Assembly (NCBI GenBank): GCA_030762935.1
Contig: CM060892.1
Coordinates: 92,414,827 to 92,478,826 of the forward strand
Source: Hymenopus coronatus
Lineage: Eukaryota; Arthropoda; Insecta; Mantodea; Hymenopodidae
Reading direction: 5' to 3'
Length of the DNA stretch: 64,000 bases
Positions 11,019 to 22,713 of this stretch are shown here, one piece after another (within the stretch, counting starts at the first letter, position 1; every line of letters starts with the position of its first letter). The position numbers and the translations under genes are program-made. Below the pieces are notes generated by a model. It had not been told where the DNA came from. It made no database searches and saw only the letters and a program-made list of their open reading frames with translations.

Positions 11019-11865
11019 TCTGCAAGCTCTTTGCACATTGTGTATAGAGAAGGTATTGCATCCCCAAAAATTCGAAACAGAGATTTAACCCGAAAAACAT
11101 GTTTTGATACCCCCTAAATCCATAAAAATCATTTTTAGAAACATGTCCGTGTGTGTGTATCTATAGGCAGCATAGCTCAAAAACGAAAACTCCGTTAAAT
11201 ATCAAACTTGGTGTTTAAGTTCAATATCTTCAGGGGATGCGACCCGAAGATTGTGAAAAAAATTCCCCGCACTGCCTCTTATATGCAAATACTTTTATTA
11301 AAATGTCATATGTTGAAGATATTTTCATAATAAACGAAATGAATATCTTGAATTTTCTAGCAATAGCCTCTGAAGGCTTCTTCATTTTGCATGACTTTTT
11401 TATAACTTTTGTGTAACTGGTAAACTGTAAGAGATAGACAGAGACTTACTACGCAAAACATGTAAATCTCCTTAAAACTCTCAATTTATGGCCTACACTT
11501 TATTTAATTTACACATTTGAGATATTCCAAGTTATTGGTTTCAGCATTAAGGCATTTAAAATCTTTCTCTTAAACGGGAAGTATCTTTCCTTCCGTCTCT
11601 CTTTTGTTTACTTCTAGCATGCTAAGAGAAACGAATTTCAACTCTTTCACACAGCAATCGCCTTTAAAACATATCACTATTGCTTTGGCCTAGTGTATTC
11701 CCTTATTTCTCTTCTACTTACAAGAAATAAGTCAATGTTGCTGATGTTTATCGTGATGCAGATAAAATAATAATCTTTTGTAAGAAAAGTTGTTTGCAGA
11801 ACAGCTAGAGAAAATCGTGTAAATGGGACGCATCAGAACTTTTTATATGCCCATTAGAGTCTTTC
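11019..11865 (+). repeat. P-repeat, third unit of the forward triplet
   Basis: Starts at 'ttgtgtatagagaaggtatt' and keeps all blocks to 'gggacgcatcagaac' near 11840. It includes a variant of the part near 11570-11640 that also occurs in the copy at 22620-23400. Confidence 0.85.
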
Positions 11866-12684
11866 AGAAATAGCTTAAATCTTTAAAGGCCGTAAATATA
11901 CTTAACATAGGATCAACACATGAATAGTCGTATTCTGGGTTTTGATCTCACTTTTTTTTTTTTTTTTTTTTCACCATCACCATGGGCATAGTTTTCTTGA
12001 GTAAAACATTACTAATTGTATTCATACTGCTTGATAAGTTAGAAATCATGACTCTGTCAATAAATGATATAATACAGCTGATTCAATGCTATTATAAAAG
12101 CAAGAGATGTTTCTCTCGAGGTCTGAGAAAATTTACAACTCCCAACACTTTGATAGCAGACACATGTTTCATTTGCCGCGATCTCCAAATCTCAAAGCAA
12201 TCTGCATTTGGTTGTGGAATTAACTTAAAGAACCAGTTTTCCTGACACATCCAACAGAAACTGCTAGTTACAATCTCGTACTAAATAGACAATATTTCAG
12301 GGTATCAATTGCAAAATGCTGTGCACGAGCTCACAGAGTGTACTGAAAACAGAACTAAATCTTCCCAATGTTTTATAATGTATTTGCCCAGTTGGTGACT
12401 TAATTTGCTTTTTTTTATCTAAAATATTATATTTATAAGGGTTTAAAGTTTGAGGTAACTTCTGAAAGACACTATATTTCATTTTAATCGAGGTAAACCA
12501 TTGCAGAAAAGTTACATTATACATTTCGCTGTAGGGAATTGGGAGTCAAAAAGTTTAAGAACTGTACGTTATATGCTGGCCTTAAAATGTATTAGTCGTT
12601 CCATACAATAGTAAGAAAGTAAATTGAGAGAACTTTAACAAAATGACTGAGTATTAAGTGATTCCAACAACTAATAATGGATAC
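11866..12684. other. Unassigned sequence between repeat blocks
   Basis: Contains a T20 run at 11952-11971. There are two unrecognised reading frames, an 87-codon frame at 11982-12245 (+) and a 75-codon frame at 12297-12524 (-). Neither shows a domain or flanking gene signals that I recognise. I treat both as hypothetical at best. Confidence 0.35.
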
Positions 12685-13175
12685 AAAAATGGCTTATGTC
12701 ATAAAATTGGTACAAATTATGCATTCCAAAGAGATCTGCGGTTTGTGTAGTATGTACGCTTTCGTGTGTTGCGTAATGTATCCCAGTTATATATACAATA
12801 TTATACAAAATTCCCTCCGAATGAAATTTACCGCACAGTGGAACAGGAAAATATACTTAAATTACCTTTAAATTAGTATAAATTATATTTAATATTCGCT
12901 ATTTTAATGGAAATCGTTAGTCAATTTGGAGAAAATGAATAAAAACTAAAAATGTTTTATCTCTCAGGGATAGTTGGAGTTAGAATTTTTCTTGTTACAT
13001 CTTCGTAAGATAGTAATAAACATTAAAGTATAACTGTTCGGTTTTGATTTTTGTTGTTCAGAGACACGGATCGTATCTTAAAAATGGTTTTATTGGATTC
13101 AGAAGATCTCCTAACAACTATTTACGGTAAAGTTTACCATGTACGCGATAGGGAAAGTAAAATTATAGAGCCTTA
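12685..13175 (-). repeat. P-repeat copy, strongly diverged
   Basis: Reversed core blocks are recognisable: 'gtgtagtatgtacgctttcg', 'aatggaaatcgttagtcaat' and 'gggatagttggagttag'. The palindromic end 'catgtacgcgatagggaaag' is near 13140. The left part is weak. Confidence 0.55.
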
Positions 13176-13289
13176 CCATTTTAAACAAATATGATAATTA
13201 TTTGAAAATCTAAACCAAGAAATATATCAAATACTTAAGATACAATTTTTTAAGCTTATCGGTTTTTAATCCGTTTGGACATATCGGAT

Positions 13290-13480
13290 GATGAATGAAA
13301 TCGGTAAAATTATCCTTAAAATCTCGGGTCTATGTATCTTAATGTCACTCGAAATACGTTTTCTCAGAATAATGTAAAAACCTAAAAAAACCTTTACCGG
13401 GGAACTCACCCTAAGGGAGATTCAAACTTGCGACCTCTTGAACGTGAGACAGACACTCTATGCACCCCCACCCCCCATCC
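13290..13480 (-). repeat. SINE group 7 copy (tRNA-derived)
   Basis: On the minus strand, near 13475-13410, a tRNA-like head has a B-box-like 'caagtttgaatctcc'. It is followed by 'ggtgagttcccc' and 'ggtaaagg'. The same head and body occur at 43440-43600 and 58745-58975. Confidence 0.6.
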
Positions 13481-13714
13481 CCCAGGTGGCCTTCAAAAAT
13501 CTTCCTAGGCAAAGTTTTGAGCTTTATGCAGATTTAGGAACATTCTTTGTCATCTTACCTTTACGAGTAAAAAAGAAAACGGAAAAAAATGTTACATCAA
13601 AGCCTTTCCGAAGGAATTTGAGATGTATCCTGGATTTCACTAAAAATATGATTCCAAACTTCACTCGAAAACACATATTTCCAAACCTCAGAACAATAAA
13701 AAATTATTTTTTAT

Positions 13715-14565
13715 ATTCACATGTGTTTCTCTATCAATAACCTCAAAAATTTTGTTTAAGTAAGGGTATTCTCCTGTGTAGTTCACGTTAAAATACATAA
13801 AACGTTGCATAAATGATTTTATAACACCTTTCTTTTATTTACAGGGGAAATAAGAAAATACACCAGGCTCAAGCGGCAGTCATATCTTTTAAGAGCTGGT
13901 CACTATGTGATGACGAATTTCGTTCTCTAGCATCACCAGGAAAAACAATCGGATAACGGCTTAACATTTGAGAAAGGTATAGTTATTAAAAATTGAAGCC
14001 AATAAAAGCAGTGTCACAAAAATAGTTAACACCACAAAAAATTATTTGGCATAATTTGTGAGTTTTAACCAGATCTACATACTATTTGTTAGTAAGCTTT
14101 TGTGTTTGGCTTACGGGTTACCGGATATACAAAAGTAATCCATAATAAAGAGAACTTCATAAGCTATTTCCAGATAGCTCGAAATATAATCATACTTATC
14201 ACAAACATCTCTTAAATATTGGTGTTTTAGTTAAAATCGTTATAGCAATCTTTAAGAAAAAATATATGTTCGCAAAATGTTCCATGTAAGTGGGGGTTTG
14301 GAGAATTCTCCTAACAAACCTCCTGTCGCGCCCTTAAAGCATACTGAGCATAACCATTAAGTTGATATTAGAGTGACATTTCGTTTTTCATTACACTTTT
14401 TACACACAAGACAGGCAGGTCTTTTTCTAAACGGACCTTTTTTTATTCAGACAGCCTCAAAATATATATATCACTTTTATATCGGTGTCGATTTTTTTTT
14501 AATCTAATACTTTCTATGCTGGTTTCAAAGAATTGGAGAGAATTACATGTTTCCAAAATTGCTGA
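13715..14565 (-). repeat. P-repeat, first unit of the reverse triplet
   Basis: Starts with 'cacatgtgtttctctatcaa' and includes 'gaaaatacaccaggctcaag'. It runs through 'tacgggttaccggatatac' and the C/G-rich block to the end near 14560. The match is interrupted by diverged stretches. Confidence 0.75.
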
Positions 14566-14574
14566 ACACACAAC

Positions 14575-15505
14575 AGAAAAATAACGTGTGTTAGAATCAC
14601 ATGCCTTTCTCTATCTACGCCGCGAACAAACTTCTTAAAAGAGAGTATTCTTCTTTTTTTCATGATAAATAAGACACTCATTAGCAGCATGGAGTAATTG
14701 CTTAGTTCCTTGTAAGTGAAAGGAAACTAAGGGGGGGGGGTGTTACACTAGGCTAAAATGATAGCCAGAGGTTTCTAAAGCTGTCGCTATGCGGTTGACA
14801 CTGAAATTTGGTTCTTTGCATGACCAGGAGTAAAACAAAAGCAACCCAGACGACTTCCTATTTGAGAAAAGTTTATTTTAAACTTGGAACTAATAATAAG
14901 AAATATCTCGAAAATTGTTAGCCTTACAACAAAAACGTATAGGATATAAATCATGTGTTTTTATGAGATATACATTCTTTGCGTTGTAAGTTACGGTCTG
15001 AGTGGTGCCGTGGCTGAGTGGTTAGACCGCTCGCCTCACACCTAGGCGGCCCGCGTTCGATCCCAATCGTTCGCATATGGGATTTCTAGTGGACGAAACG
15101 TCGTCTGAAAGGATTTTCTCCAGGTCCTTTGTTTTCCCCCTCCATTCATTCCACTAATTGCTCCATCACCTTATTATCATCCACTTGGTGATGCTAATGC
15201 CTGGCTACGGGCCGACCACTCGATCCAGGTTCTTCATTCTGTGTTTACATAGGGTTGACTTCCCGACAGGTTTTTGATCCCTATGCATCAGCTTGTAAGT
15301 CCTAGGGTGGTGTCAGTCCTACGTATGGGGAGGATAAGCCAACTATGAAAAAAAAAATACAGTTATTGTCTATCTGTTACGCCTATCTGAGAGCTTCAGA
15401 GGCTATTCTAAAGCAATTGAAGATATATAATTTATTTATCATTTAAACATCTTTAATATATGACAATTTAATGAAAACCGTTAAAGCGACATGTAGTATT
15501 CATTA
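14575..15505 (-). repeat. P-repeat, second unit of the reverse triplet, split by a SINE
   Basis: Left part 14575-15001 contains 'acatgcctttctctatctac' and 'cattctttgcgttgtaagtt'. After the SINE the unit resumes at about 15365 with 'cagaggctattctaaag' and ends near 15500. The gap falls in the middle of a block that is continuous in other copies. Confidence 0.8.
15002..15358 (+). mobile_element. SINE group 1, tRNA-derived, near complete
   Basis: The Pol III A box 'tggctgagtggttagac' is at 15011-15027 and the B box 'gcgttcgatcc' at 15053-15063. The head could fold like a Leu/Ser-type tRNA, but it continues straight into a body and lacks a mature 3' acceptor. The body holds 'attttctccaggtcctttg', 'ctacgggccgaccactcga' and 'cctacgtatggggaggat', and ends in A10 at about 15348-15358. 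It is inserted in a P-repeat unit, so it is younger than that unit. Related copies lie at 37510-37812 and 54615-54857. Confidence 0.85.
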
Positions 15506-16132
15506 TAATATAAAACTCTGACAAGCTTCATTCACATAACTTTCTCTATAAACTCTTGTTACAAATAATTACACCTTTATCTATAATACAAGATTAACAT
15601 TAGCAGAAATGGCAGTATTTAGCAGAATGAAAATAAAGTAATACATTAGGCCAAAGCGACAGTCAAATCTTTGCTATCTGAAACTATTAAAGTTGGTTTT
15701 AGTTTTGTACGGCCAGTAGTTAAATAAAAGGTGAAACGCAAGAAGACTTCCCGTTTGAGAAAAGTAAATAGCTTAAAATTGAAGACAATAACAAAGAATA
15801 CCTCGAAAATGGTTAACATTGAAAAATGATACATGAAAAACTGCGTGCTTTAACGTGATCTACATTTTCTATATAGTAAGGTCTCTCTCTTACGCCTTAC
15901 AGTTATGCGAAACCCATCGAATGCAGAGGTCTTCGAGGCTATTCCCAGAAAATTCAAGATAACACATTTTATTTTTCATGTAAGTATCTTTAATACACTA
16001 TATTTCAATCAAAATTGTTAAAGCCATTTTTGAGAAAAATACATTTAAAAAAATAGTAATATAAATGTAAATAGATTGGATTGGAAGATTTTCTTGGAAG
16101 TCTTCGTGTCGCGTTCTGGAAGATATTAAACT

Positions 16133-16185
<53 letters not shown>

Positions 16186-16275
16186 TTTACTTTTTTGGAT
16201 TTAGGGGCTCTCAAATTTTAGGTGAAATCTTGTTATGACATTTTTAAGTGGAATACAACACATTTGTATACATGA
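15506..16275 (-). repeat. P-repeat, third unit of the reverse triplet
   Basis: Starts 'cacataactttctctataa' and contains 'gtaatacattaggccaaag' and 'catttttgagaaaaatac'. The GT-tract position is replaced by a (TA)n run at 16137-16172. It ends near 'tttgtatacatgatgac'. Confidence 0.8.
16137..16172. repeat. (TA)n microsatellite in a P-repeat
   Basis: About 18 uninterrupted TA units, followed by T10. Confidence 0.95.
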
Positions 16276-18830
16276 TGACTGAGGTGATCATTTTATTAGA
16301 GTCAAACTTTTCATTAGGCTAGTTGTTGAAAATATGTGAATGAAACAAATTGTTAATTACTATAGTTAAACTTTGCTTAATAGAAGACGATATTATTATA
16401 AGTCTTAATGTGGAGTTCATATTGCACTTAGATAAGAAACAATTCTTAGGTTTGAACACACTTTTTGCAAAATTACAGAGCTACACTTTATGGGTTAAAC
16501 GTTTTAAATGAATATAGAAACCCATAAATGATGGAGTGATTGTAGAAATTAATGTTAACTTTAAAACTTTTTTATATAATAGCTTATTTACTAACCTAGG
16601 TTAGTCATTAAGATATTAATGAAAGAATCTTGAAAACCTTCAACAATTATATTATGTGTTACTTTCTTCAATAAAAATCTGTGTTATTGTTGCTACTCCA
16701 TTTATGTTCTCCAACATTGTCAAATATTAAATGTTTAAACACCTAACTGCTGCAAGATTTAATATATTTCATTTTAAAATATAAAAATTCCCAAAATGTA
16801 ATTTACTATGTTAACTTTAATAATTTGGCCACGTGACTACATCGTATATATAGCGGAGTGAAAATGCCAAATAAGTTTCTTTTCATATTAATAAACGTGA
16901 GCTTCGATCTAGGCTTCAACTCGGAACATCCGCTTATAGATTAGCAAGAAGTCCCGCAGAGAGATAAATGATAAATAGCAAAACTAGTGTAAACGAAATT
17001 AACCCATAAAGGAAAACAAATTGATTGTGATGGCACTGATAGGCGTTTAGGATCGTATACAACAATGATAGAGGCATAATGACGCCAATAATTTAACATA
17101 ATTTAAGTGTCAATTATTCTGACATCTACCATCTATCTTCATGAGCACGTTAGAATTAATCAATGACAGCACAAATGAACTGGGCGCCAAGTTAATTTAC
17201 AGGAAATATCTTCATTTTCATTATACATATATTTTATACTTATTACTTTTAACTTAGTTTCTCAACATTTTCGTGTAATTATTGTTTTTCTGCTATTTTT
17301 ATTATTTTGTTTTGTTTTCTTTATTTTAAATTAACTATTATTGTTTATTTACTCGTATTACATATTTCCATTTGCATACATTTTATCTGTATTACCATTT
17401 TGGGCTATCGTTGTGTTTAAGATTTTTCTATTTTGTTCAATGGAAGAGAAAGCCAGAAAACCTTATCTTCAAAACTAAATAAATAAATAAATTAGGTGTT
17501 AGAAAGGACAGATTTGGATTACTTTGAATTATGAATACTACTATTACGATATTTTAAAGTCGTGTATTCTAAGGTAAAATCCTCAATGTTTATTTCCAAA
17601 ATGTCTATTAATTATATACAATATTCGAAACTAAGTTTTTCACTTCTAAAACAGCCTATAATATTGTTTATTTTTAAATTCAGTCAAATTTAAGAATGTG
17701 TATTTAAGCATACATACTCTATTTTTTAACCTCTTTCAACTTCTCGATCCTTTAGGAAAATTTGACCCATGAACGTTTATGTGCTGCTAGTTTAGTGAGG
17801 CAAGAAGCAAATTTTCCAGATTTAATGTATATAAATTTATATACCTTTAGCACATTTGTGATGGATAATAAAAACATTAACACAAAAGAGTAGCATTGAC
17901 TATAGACTCTACAATATGAAATTAACCATACAGAAACTGGTTTGTCGATTTTTCATAGTTGCTGCATTGCTGGTGGATCAAAGTGGGCGGTAAGCTGGGT
18001 CAATGAATTCAAGGCGAAAGAACATGTTCAAAGCAAAGAGGACACAGAGCAGAATATCAAACAACAGCAAAACCATCATTGGTTACATAACTGCGATTTA
18101 ATGAGGCTTGCAAACGTTTTAGAATCAAGGGCGTTGTTTTGCCAACTGACTTACATTACTCACTTCTGAAATGTAAATAGTCAATCCTACAAACTTTCAA
18201 CAAAAGTTTAAAAATGTTTGTCGTTTTACTCACCATTGAGGTTAAACATCCAAAGGTTCAATAACTCATTTTTTTTAACTCTCTTACCTAAAGTCGATTC
18301 TGCAGAAGTTTGCCATATTACGCCAAAAAACATTTATTTCACGCATCTTAAAGAGTAAATCCATAATATGAAGTTTGTCTCTTACTGGCACTATATTAAA
18401 ACATTTATAATTTTAAGTGTTACCAAGTTTAATTCCCCACTTTTTCTTAACACATCACAAAATGTATATACTTAAAACTTTTCACTTTGTTCTTACAATG
18501 AGACCACAATACGAATATTGAAGAATTCGTTTTATTTTTCTATCATTTGAGAAAAGTTTTGTTCAACAAAACTAAAACCTACATTTACACACGTATACAC
18601 CCACACATACACTTACAGATTAAAAAAGGAGAATATGTAGAAGTCAAACCACAGAAGTTGTAAAGAAATAAATTCAATAAATGGTATAGTTTTTGTTTAC
18701 TAACAGCGTACGTTTACACTGAAGTAAACTGCCCTGCCAACAGCAGTCGTGTGATCACTCGATTATTATCGAGACATCGTCATATCATTTACATTCTTTT
18801 AGGGAAATATACAACACTTTAAAGGAATAA
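16276..18830. other. Longest stretch without recognisable repeats, upstream of the CpG-rich segment
   Basis: AT-rich and apparently single-copy within the window. One 75-codon frame at 17942-18169 (+) is richer in polar residues than typical random frames here, but no domain is recognisable. Poly-pyrimidine and polyA-signal-like words occur at the level expected for AT-rich DNA. Confidence 0.4.
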
Positions 18831-18837
18831 AAGTTTA

Positions 18838-19197
18838 CGCCGAGGTTTTGTTGACCGCGAAATCACACCGCGGCTAACGAACGGCACTTTACACCACCAC
18901 CGCATAAAACGGCGAGAGACGACGATGATGCGGTCGCGAGCGAGGGATGCTGTAGAGGATAGAGACAGATGAAGATAAAGAGACTGGCACACGCTGAGCG
19001 GAGAGCCGGCGCGCAACTGAGCGCTGGATGCGCGGAATACTCTGCCTGCCCTGGGACACGCTCGCGTCGCGCCGGTCCGTCCCTAGTGCGACCGCGTCAC
19101 TACGCTTTAACGTAATGCATCTTTGAAAAGTCTCAAGATGTGTCTGCAGATTTCAGCGTCGAGATAATTCGTTACTTGTACCGTTCCGTGGAACACA
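18838..19197 (+). promoter_or_regulatory. CpG-rich promoter / non-coding first exon candidate
   Basis: Between 18838 and 19112 I count about 35 CpG dinucleotides in 275 bp, against almost none in the flanks. It includes 'gccggcgcgc' and 'ctcgcgtcgcgccgg'. On the plus strand the segment ends at 'aacaca|GTAAGT', with GT at 19198, a good match to a splice donor. No long reading frame crosses it on the plus strand, which fits a 5'-untranslated first exon before a large intron. On the minus strand an insect initiator-like TCAGTT lies at 19019-19014, so transcription could go either way. Promoter function is inferred. The gene body, if any, is not identifiable downstream in this window. Confidence 0.45.
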
Positions 19198-19203
19198 GTA
19201 AGT
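19198..19203 (+). other. Candidate 5' splice site
   Basis: ACA|GTAAGT at the right edge of the CpG-rich segment. The intronic six bases fit the eukaryotic consensus exactly, but the last exon base is A and not G. Confidence 0.35.
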
Positions 19204-19564
19204 TATCATCGATTCTCTTTCGTGTTTAATTTTTTTTTTGCAAGGACAGTGTGAAATTATTGCTCTCTTTATCCCCCCCCCTGTGGTCACACACCCTGTG
19301 AATATATTTACCATGACCTACTATGATTTTAGTTGCCGAAAATTACAGAACTGAAAAGGGAAGTGATATCTTGTATGTAATCCCAGGAAGAGAAAATCAA
19401 CTACTTTAAAGTACCTAGTTTAATATTGTGAATAATGTGCAAATGAGTTGATAGAGTTATATTTAGAGAACAATGAGTGAAATTTTAACCTCAAATCGCT
19501 TTTTATATCACATAATTGTTGGAAGCTTCTGAGAATCCATAGATAATCACCGTTTAACTGTCAC

Positions 19565-19625
19565 ATTTTGTTTCGGGCTCTATAGCCATTTAAAGATCAT
19601 ACCTGTCTCAAATAACTATTTTAAC
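19565..19625. repeat. Dispersed repeat Q fragment
   Basis: The words 'ttcgggctctatagccattt' and 'cctgtctcaaa' recur with few changes at about 31405-31450 ('ttcgggctctacagccattt'). Confidence 0.5.
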
Positions 19626-19639
19626 ACGAGGTGATTACT

Positions 19640-19745
19640 ATCTTATTATTAGAACCAGCAGGAAAATTCAATACCACAGCTGGGATTTGGACGGTTGCTC
19701 TAAACGATGAGTTACTGTGATAACGTGCCGGTATGACATTCAATC
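19640..19745 (-). repeat. SINE group 8 copy (tRNA-like)
   Basis: The minus strand reads a tRNA-like head with B-box-like 'cgtccaaatccc', followed by 'cctgctggttctaataataa'. The same tail word ('cagctggttttaataataa') follows the tRNA-like head at 20665-20790. Confidence 0.45.
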
Positions 19746-20664
19746 TCCCAACTGATTCGTGTATATCTTTACCCGGTCAACCAATCGGAATGTCTCCCTC
19801 CAGAGAACATCTTGCTAATGACTTACATTCATAGTACTTAATATCCGCGTAATATTAACACAGTTATTGCAAACTATTCTTAGGAAATTATTAATATTGT
19901 ACTGACAATACAGTTGCATTATTAAAGCGCCAATGGAATGATCAAGGTTGGGCAATTTCAATCAATCGCGGTCATTTGACTGGAGCGATATTGTTGAAAA
20001 ATCTTATCACAGTTGATGTTCATTTCTTTGAAATTTTGTCGTACCTGACGTTCGTATGTTTAATCTCCTGTCTTGGTTATTGGTAGTCAGGTGACAATCC
20101 AGGCAGTCAAACTTCACTTTTAATAACTATTAGTTCCACAATTATACTTCCAATTAATTCGGTTACAATGTTTATTTAAAGTTTTATCCGGTTCAAAATG
20201 TATTTAGTTCAAAAAAGGAGTGACAATAATCATTATTTGTATTTATTATGTACGCGATGAGTGCAATAACATCAATAAAAACATCTGTTTCCATTTCGTG
20301 CATTACTTATTAAAAGCTGAAATAAAATAAATGTCTTTATTTCTATTGTTGCTATCGATATTCGTACATTGGGTGTAGACCAGTCGGCCATATCACAACT
20401 TAGGAGGCAGTGAAGAACAAAAAAAATAAACATTCGGTAAATAAACATGGTTGAATGCGTAATCTATTACTTGAGAACTAATGTAAGTATTAGAACCATA
20501 AACTGGTGAAATTTCCCTTCCTATATATTATAAATTATCAATAGTTAATTCACTAAATTGTCCTATCACATACAAATCGTGTTTTTGTCTCATTGGACAA
20601 TTATCAGGATGAAAATACTCGTGGTATTATTTATGACAATGCTGCTTCTATATTTATGTTAAAT

Positions 20665-20790
20665 GTGTGATGCTTTTATTATTAAAACCAGCTGAGAAAG
20701 TCCATGCCACACCCGAGGTTTGAACACGCTTCTCCCACCATGCGGTTGCTGTAACCGATTATAATTTGCTCACAAATAATTGTCTTTCGT
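20665..20790 (-). repeat. SINE group 8 copy (tRNA-like)
   Basis: Minus strand: 'atcggttacagcaaccgcat' (A-box region) and B box 'gtgttcaaacctcgg', then 'cagctggttttaataataa'. Shares order and tail with 19640-19745. Confidence 0.55.
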
Positions 20791-21180
20791 CAACAATTCT
20801 TTCGAAGTTCATTTCGGCGATGATAAAACTCGCTACAAATTCCGCTTGAACCCACTCAACTGTTGCCTGTGATGCATTCCCGGTGAAAACTTAGCAGGGC
20901 AAGGCTTCGTAGTCTCTTTTGTATATGTTGTTCATGTCACTGGAAATTTCCAGAAGCCACCACACCTGCAGTACATCGCCGGTATTCACAAAATCAATCA
21001 GCCTTAACAATGAGCAAGTTCGACGTCAAAGAACGTTCCGAAAGAGCATGTTACACAAGAAATATAGTAACAATCACAGTTGTGATGTCAAAAGAACTGG
21101 CCACCGATGTTCACTACGCGCGTGTAACAATACATGCCAACAATCAGCTATGACTTACACATGTTAAGCTATAATTGCAG
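20791..21180. other. Unassigned, more complex sequence
   Basis: An 82-codon frame lies at 20919-21167 (+), with several Cys and Ser residues and no recognisable domain. Base composition is less AT-biased than the surroundings. It could be an old repeat, and no coding call can be supported. Confidence 0.3.
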
Positions 21181-21184
21181 AAAG

Positions 21185-21305
21185 GCGTTGTCACCGCATT
21201 ATTTTATAAAATAGTGTTGTTTTTCTCAAAACTACATTTTCGGACTTCCAAAATGTTCCGTGCGCCTTAGTTTCTGTTTAAATACAACTATAATTTTCCA
21301 GAATG
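21185..21305. repeat. Dispersed repeat Q copy
   Basis: The sequence 'ttattttataaaatagtgtt', then 'aaaatgttccgtgcg', matches 31455-31530 ('atattttataaaatagcgtt', 'aaaatattccgcgcg') in the same order and spacing. Confidence 0.55.
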
Positions 21306-21404
21306 TGCAGAAGTATCTCTATAATGTAGCATACGTTATAATGTAAAACACCAATTATAATAATTAAAATTTGTGACATTTTAAACAATCTGATGTATTA
21401 GGTT

Positions 21405-21990
21405 CACATGACTTTATATCTCTGTAGCTGAAACTCTCTATCTCTGTTAAATAAGTATTTCTTCTATCTACTTCATGCTAATCGAGATAAACATTAGTAT
21501 AAACGGTTTCATTACTCAGTTCCTTGTAAGTAAAAGGAAAATAAGGGAATACACTGGGCTAAGCCGACAGTCAAATGTTTTAAAATGTGGTTGCTATGGT
21601 ATAGAAATATATTTCTTTGCCTGGCCAGGTGCTGACAAATCCGCGTATGAGAAAGGAATAGGTATTTTAAAACTGAAATCAATAACAAGGAATATCTCAA
21701 AAACGGTCAACTCCATGAAAAAAAGTATACAACATAAATTGTGAGTTTTAACGAGTTCAAAGGCTATTTCTAAAAAATTCAAGATATGCATTTTATTTGT
21801 CACATAAATATCTTAAGTGTGAGACATTTTAATAAATATATTACAGCCATTTTTCAAATAATTGAAATTTTCGAGAAAAAAAATTATATGTAAAGGGTAG
21901 TTGGGGATGGGGGAGTTTTCTTGAAAATCTTCGTATCGCAAAGTTGGAAGATAATCTTAAAGTATAAGTCTGGTACTTAACGGACTTTTA
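21405..21990 (-). repeat. P-repeat copy
   Basis: Reversed terminal block at the left ('cttcatgctaatcgagataa'), then 'gtaaaaggaaaataagggaa', down to 'gtacttaacggacttttag'. It switches to the opposite orientation near 21990, so the two copies are joined inside the unit. Confidence 0.85.
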
Positions 21991-22530
21991 GTTTCTCAAA
22001 AATACCTAACGATTTTGTTTAAAATGGCGAATTTATTTATATATATATACTAACATCAGAAATAAAATGTATATTTTGCATTTTTAATAGATAATAGCTC
22101 TGAAGAAGACTTCATTCTGGTTGACCTTTGCAGTATTTTACATTACGGACAAATCGTAAGAGAAAGACAAAAACCTACTACGCACAGAACTAGATCCCAT
22201 TAAAACACATATTTTGTGTAATATACTGTTTTTTCTTGTAGTGTTGAACATTTTCAAGTCATTCATGGCTATTGCTTTCAATTTTAAACTAATCAACTTT
22301 ACTCAAACGGAACCATGCAAAGCGAACCGAACATCAATTGATTCAAATAGCGACCATCTTTTAATGGATTTATCTATCGCTTTAGTCTTGTGAAACTCCT
22401 TATTTCCTTTCTATCTATAAGGAAGCAAGTAATAAAACCAATTCTGCTAATATTTATCTAGATGAAAGAATAATATATTGTAAGAAAAGTATGTTTGATG
22501 AACAGCTAGCGAAAGTTATGTGAATGGAAT
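21991..22530 (+). repeat. P-repeat copy, head-to-head with its left neighbour
   Basis: Starts in the middle of the unit at 'ctcaaaaatacctaacgatt'. It continues to the terminal block 'gaatggaatacattagatt'. Confidence 0.85.
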
Positions 22531-22535
22531 ACATT

Positions 22536-22620
22536 AGATTGTTTTGGATTCGGGGTCCCAAAGCATGTATTTGCGGTGATACCTCGGAATCGAATTTTCT
22601 GATGGAATGCAATATTTACT
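22536..22620 (-). repeat. Short inverted P-repeat end
   Basis: Reads 'tttggattcggggtcccaaa' and 'gatacctcggaatcgaattt', the reverse complement of the block that starts other units. The next forward copy follows at once, giving a local inverted repeat around 22600. Confidence 0.7.
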
Positions 22621-22679
22621 TTCTCTATAGGCATATATTTTGAGGTTTCCCGAGTCCGAAAAAAAAAATTCATATAAAA

Positions 22680-22713
<34 letters not shown>

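Noticed and set aside
15004..15075. Possible functional tRNA gene
   Set aside because: The Pol III boxes are good, but the head runs directly into a SINE body with a poly-A tail and lacks a tRNA 3' end and terminator.
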